Of a DNA stretch of 9,317 nt, positions 6,506 through 9,317 are shown piece after piece. The notes under the pieces were generated by a model. It made no database searches and was not told the DNA's origin. It was given only the letters and a program-made list of their open reading frames with translations. Location of the stretch: positions 1-9,317 of the forward strand of contig JAGQRA010000150.1 in assembly GCA_020425885.1 (NCBI GenBank), written 5' to 3'. Each line of letters begins with the position of its first letter. Within the stretch, counting starts at the first letter, position 1. This DNA comes from Planctomycetota bacterium. Lineage in GTDB: Bacteria; Planctomycetota; UBA1135; UBA2386. Made by a program: the position numbers and the translations under genes.

Positions 6506-7345
6506 TCAGTACGGCCGTTGCCAGATCCGCAGCCAGGTCCGGCCCGAGGTCTGCCGCAGGCTGTTGACGTCCCACCACTGCGGATAGCCCCAGCTGTTCA
6601 GCAGCATCTTGGCGATCTGATCCTGGGTCCGCGTCGGGTCGACGAGGTTCGACATCGCGACCGACTCGCCGAACGTCATGTTGTTGGCCCAGGCGATCAG
6701 GAACGCCGGATAGCTGAGCGCGGCATCGGCGTAGATGCGACTGGCTCCGGACACGACCTCGAAGCCGGCCGACATCCAACCGCTGCGGTGGGATTCGCCG
6801 TAGCAGGCGGTCGAGAACACCATGCGGAACTTGCGCCGCAGGGTCCAGGGCACCGCGTTCCTGATGTCGTTGGCGACGGTGCCGATCGTGACGTCGGTGT
6901 TGGAGAAGTAGACCCGGTTGGACAGCCCGTGGGTGACGAACAGCAGGTCGATCGTGTTGATGGTCGGGTTGCTGGCCACGGTGAGCAGCGTCGACGGCAA
7001 TCGCGCTCGGGTCGCGTTGCCACCCTTGACCACGGTGATGCTGGCGTACTTGCCGGCCAGCGTCGTCAACGCCGCGGCCTCGGCGCCGAACTCGACGAGG
7101 TTGTAGAAGTTGCGTTGGACCTGGGTTTGGGATGGGCTGTCGAGGTCGGCGATGAAGACGACGCAGGCGCGTTGCCAGGGCGCCGTGTAGGCCCCTTGGG
7201 CGACGGCTGGCGCCGTGGTGCCGAAGGCGGTCAGGGTCAGCACGGCGGCGGCCGCGGCGCGACGGAAGAAGCCGCGGCGGTTCGGACCGGCGGCGGTGTT
7301 CGAGTTGGTGGTGGCTGCGGACAGGTTGGCGAGGAAGCTGATCAT
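6506..7345 (-). CDS. Tat-exported caspase-like (clan CD) cysteine peptidase homologue
   Basis: This 279-residue protein starts with a Tat-type signal: a 22-residue n-region, twin arginines in NRRGFFRR (22-29), a hydrophobic core and a likely AVA|Q cleavage after residue 49. The ATG at 7345 has GGAG 7 bases upstream. The mature part follows the caspase fold pattern. A first strand ACVVFIADLDS (60-70) is followed by a helix and a second strand (SITVVKGGNATRARL). Next comes IDLLFVTHG (132-140), a hydrophobic block ending in His139-Gly140, and 42 residues later RMVFSTACYG (174-183), a hydrophobic block ending in Ala180-Cys181. Hydrophobic-HG and hydrophobic-AC blocks are the hallmark of clan CD peptidases (caspases, metacaspases, gingipains, clostripain), with His and Cys as the dyad. 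The remainder (FEVVSGASRIYADAAL, Trp-rich C-terminus) is not assigned to a known domain. Catalytic activity and specificity are inference; a noncatalytic or CHAT-like relative is possible. Confidence 0.7.
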   Translation of the reverse strand: MISFLANLSAATTNSNTAAGPNRRGFFRRAAAAAVLTLTAFGTTAPAVAQGAYTAPWQRACVVFIADLDSPSQTQVQRNFYNLVEFGAEAAALTTLAGKYASITVVKGGNATRARLPSTLLTVASNPTINTIDLLFVTHGLSNRVYFSNTDVTIGTVANDIRNAVPWTLRRKFRMVFSTACYGESHRSGWMSAGFEVVSGASRIYADAALSYPAFLIAWANNMTFGESVAMSNLVDPTRTQDQIAKMLLNSWGYPQWWDVNSLRQTSGRTWLRIWQRPY

Positions 7346-7374
7346 CGGAGGTCTCCGTTCGTGATTGGGGTGAA

Positions 7375-7392
7375 GGCCGCAACGTCGCGGCC
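7375..7392. promoter_or_regulatory. Inverted repeat upstream of the caspase-like gene (possible operator or leader hairpin)
   Basis: GGCCGC at 7375-7380 and GCGGCC at 7387-7392 are a perfect 6-bp inverted repeat around the 6-base spacer aacgtc. It lies 30-47 bases upstream of the caspase-like gene's ATG, in the only 107-bp gap between that gene and the DUF748 gene. It could be an operator or an mRNA hairpin in the 5' leader. No confident -35/-10 boxes were found, and GC-rich chance palindromes are common. Confidence 0.3.
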
Positions 7393-7439
7393 ACCCGATC
7401 GAGAGACATGCCCGGCGGTCCGTTACACCGGTCCTCGCG

Positions 7440-7463
7440 AAAAAGGGCGCCCTCAGGGTTCCC
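7440..7463 (-). terminator. Possible intrinsic terminator overlapping the DUF748 stop codon
   Basis: On the minus strand GGGAACCCTGAGGGCGCCC is followed by TTTTT. It can fold as an outer GGG:CCC stem, a 2x2 internal loop (AA/CG) and an inner CCC:GGG stem, with the TGA stop codon itself as the loop. The five-T run is the longest in the gap. The stems are short, so this is a modest candidate. If real, it separates DUF748 transcription from the caspase-like gene downstream. Confidence 0.35.
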
Positions 7464-9317
7464 GGCGGCGCGGCGTGACGACGACCCGACCGCCGCCGTC
7501 GACGCCGGCCGTGACCACGGCGCGCGGCGATCGGCTCTTGATCCGGTCGCCGCCCTCGGCGCCGAGCCGCGCCGCGATGACCGCCGTCGCCGACCGCAAC
7601 CTGAGCTCGCCGAGCTCCGTCATGGCGGCGCGCGTCCGTCGTCGACGGCGGCGTTCGTTGTCGCTGTCGAGGCGATCGAGGGCCGTGTCGAGGGATCGAC
7701 AGGCCTGCCCGATCTGCTCGTCGAGCTGCCGCAGTTCGTCATGGCGGCGATAGGCCTCGTGCAGCTGGCCGGCCAGGAAACGGGCGGCGACCTCGGCGGC
7801 GAGGTCGGTGCGGCGGCCCTCGAGCTGGTCGCGCCGGGTCCGCAGCCGGGCGATGCCCTCCTGCACGAGGTCCGCAGCCGGGTTGGCGAGCGCGGTCAGG
7901 CGTTCGCAATCGCCGGCGCCGAGCTCGTGAGTCACGACGAACTCGATCGTCTCGTCGTCGCCGAACTCGTCGAGCAACGCGAGCAGGTCGGTCGGGTCGG
8001 CCTCGGCGCTGGCGGCAAGACACGGCATCGCGATGGCGCGGCTGCGCAGGTCCTCCTCGCCGCCGGTGAGGCCGACGGCATCGGTCGCCGTCGACAGCAC
8101 GCGCCACGGTGAGCTGGCGATGGCGTCGCCGATCAACAACGTCAGCGCCTCGATGGCGGCCGAGGCGATGCCGCCGGTGGAGGCGCCTTCGGGCGGCACC
8201 TTGAGCTTCAGCGGGATCCGCTGCTCGCCATCGCTGTTGCGCAGCAGGAACAGCACGGCATCGAGCGGGGCCGGCAACTTGAGGTAGGTCGAGATCGGTC
8301 CGCCGGGCGGCTCGGAGACCTGCAGGAAGCTGAAGGTCTGGTGGCTCTTCACGTTGGTGCCGCTACGTTGCATGTCGACCGCGACGTCGGCGTCGAGCAA
8401 GCCATCGGTGAGGTCGACGCCCGAGATCTTGGCGAGGCCGCGCAGCGCCTGCATCTCGAAGCCGTGCAGCGAGGTCCGGATGCGACCCTTCGTCCGCGGG
8501 AACAGCTGCAGCAGACCCTCGACCGCGAGCTCGTCGAGCAGCGGGCGGCGTTCGATCTCGTGCTCGTAGTTCTGCCCGGTGACGAGGTCGGTGGCCGAAC
8601 CGAGGATGCCGGTCAGCAGCGAGCTGTAGGCCAGCCGCCGTTCGAGTTCCACCTGTCCACCGCGCAGCGTTGCCTTGAACGCGAACGGCCGCGGCTCGGT
8701 CAGCGCCCGCGTCGTGAAGCGGCGCAGCTCGAGGTCGCTGTCCTCGATCGGCAGGTGGGTCGGCGGCTCGGTCGTCGTGTCGCGGAACGTGAAGTCGAGG
8801 CCGAACAGATGCAGGTCGTCGATCGCGATCTCGGGACCGGGCGGCACCGGCTCGGCCGTCGTGGCCGGCTCCGGTGCGGCGGGCGCTGCGGTCGGTTCCG
8901 CCGGTTCGGCAGGTCGCTTCAGCAGCAGGCCCGCCACCTGCAGGCCCTCGGCCGACTGCGTGACCGCGATCCGCGGCGAGTCGATGTCGACCCGGCGCAG
9001 CAGCACCGCGCCGGAGCGCGGATCGATCGCGCGGGCCTCGGCGTCGACCTCGGCGATCGCGAGCAGGTCGTCGCCGGCGTCGTTCTGCACGACGAAGTCG
9101 GTCAGCACGATGGCGGCGCCGAACGGGCGCGACAGGTCGAAGCGGGCGACGTCGCTGCGGTGCAGGTCGAGTTCGGTATGCAGCGCGAAGCCGACCTTCA
9201 GGCTCGACTCGGTGCCGGAGATCTTCTCGGCGAGGGCGGGCGAGACGCGCGACAGCGCGGTCGGGTCGATGCCGGCCGCCTCGACGGTCAGGTCGAGCCA
9301 GGGCTCGGTCGCGAACG
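7453..9317 (-). CDS. DUF748/AsmA-like envelope protein, 5' end missing
   Basis: The minus-strand frame stays open from the right edge of the window to a TGA at 7453, giving 620 residues of the C-terminal part. A GTG at 9108 is internal: the 69 codons before it read as good protein (for example PWLDLTVEAAGIDPTALSRV), so the true start is beyond 9317. Family features include amphipathic beta-rich repeats such as VLLRRVDIDSPRIAVTQSAEG and ITIDDL-like strands (visible here as IAIDDLHLFGLDFTFRD). They also include a Pro/Ala/Glu linker (about residues 134-161) and YLKLPAPLDAVLFLLRNSDG followed by a charged beta stretch. All are typical of DUF748, a relative of AsmA/TamB-type proteins that span or line the space between the membranes. 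The last 150 residues form a long charged helix, probably a coiled coil (about 470-560), then an Arg-rich end. Function in outer-envelope assembly or lipid transport is inferred from the family only. Confidence 0.85.
   Translation of the reverse strand, partial: FATEPWLDLTVEAAGIDPTALSRVSPALAEKISGTESSLKVGFALHTELDLHRSDVARFDLSRPFGAAIVLTDFVVQNDAGDDLLAIAEVDAEARAIDPRSGAVLLRRVDIDSPRIAVTQSAEGLQVAGLLLKRPAEPAEPTAAPAAPEPATTAEPVPPGPEIAIDDLHLFGLDFTFRDTTTEPPTHLPIEDSDLELRRFTTRALTEPRPFAFKATLRGGQVELERRLAYSSLLTGILGSATDLVTGQNYEHEIERRPLLDELAVEGLLQLFPRTKGRIRTSLHGFEMQALRGLAKISGVDLTDGLLDADVAVDMQRSGTNVKSHQTFSFLQVSEPPGGPISTYLKLPAPLDAVLFLLRNSDGEQRIPLKLKVPPEGASTGGIASAAIEALTLLIGDAIASSPWRVLSTATDAVGLTGGEEDLRSRAIAMPCLAASAEADPTDLLALLDEFGDDETIEFVVTHELGAGDCERLTALANPAADLVQEGIARLRTRRDQLEGRRTDLAAEVAARFLAGQLHEAYRRHDELRQLDEQIGQACRSLDTALDRLDSDNERRRRRRTRAAMTELGELRLRSATAVIAARLGAEGGDRIKSRSPRAVVTAGVDGGGRVVVTPRRREP

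Noticed and set aside
148..7753. Chain of long plus-strand open frames (148-1470, 1304-2923, 3120-4925, 4951-6567, 6347-7753)
   Set aside because: They lie antisense to genes with clear family motifs, cross the gene boundaries, overlap one another and translate to low-complexity Arg/Ala/Gly/Val-rich sequence without motifs. GC-rich third codon positions on the minus strand remove stops from the antisense frame, which explains them.
7453..9108. DUF748 gene as a complete 551-residue protein starting at 9108
   Set aside because: The codon at 9108 is a GTG inside an open frame that continues without a stop to the window edge and reads as plausible protein, so the gene is truncated rather than complete.
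1..9317. tRNA, rRNA, CRISPR arrays, transposase genes or insertion-sequence ends
   Set aside because: The gaps between genes are short, no spaced direct repeats or terminal inverted repeats were seen, and no coding frame carries transposase or integrase motifs.

Overview
The window is GC-rich and tightly packed. I read eight genes, all on the minus strand, so transcription runs from high to low coordinates. Both edge genes are cut by the window: the right one lacks its 5' end and the left one lacks its 3' end. The best taxonomic clue is the trio DUF1549/DUF1553 protein, DUF1501 protein and a CxxCH protein with leucine-rich repeats (4883 down to 376). This set is a hallmark of Planctomycetota and, less exclusively, Verrucomicrobiota. 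I infer a high-GC planctomycete; nothing here fixes the genus.

Layout in transcription order. (1) 9317-7453 is the C-terminal 620 residues of an AsmA-like/DUF748 envelope protein with a coiled-coil tail; a possible terminator overlaps its stop. (2) 7345-6506 is a Tat-exported protein with the His-Gly and Ala-Cys signature of caspase-like (clan CD) peptidases. (3) 6444-5932 is a RimJ/RimL-type GNAT acetyltransferase. (4) 5859-5008 is a PAPS-dependent sulfotransferase. (5-7) 4883-376 is a compact three-gene operon (gaps of 13 and 31 bp) for exported proteins: a PSCyt2/PSD1 protein with CAQCH, a Tat-dependent DUF1501 protein, and a PSCyt1-LRR protein with CIECH. (8) 302-1 is the first 100 residues of a gene running off the left edge, possibly formyltransferase-like.

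The three-gene operon probably makes one extracytoplasmic system. Two members carry single CxxCH heme-type motifs; the third is an alkaline-phosphatase-superfamily-like Tat substrate. Their substrate is unknown, although such cassettes are often discussed in connection with polysaccharide breakdown. The sulfotransferase, acetyltransferase and possible formyltransferase would all be group-transfer enzymes, but nothing in the sequence shows that they share a substrate.

The most unusual item is the Tat-exported caspase-like protein, because most prokaryotic caspase homologues are cytoplasmic or multidomain. No RNA genes, CRISPR arrays, insertion sequences, attachment sites or origins were seen. 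No gap between genes exceeds 125 bp.
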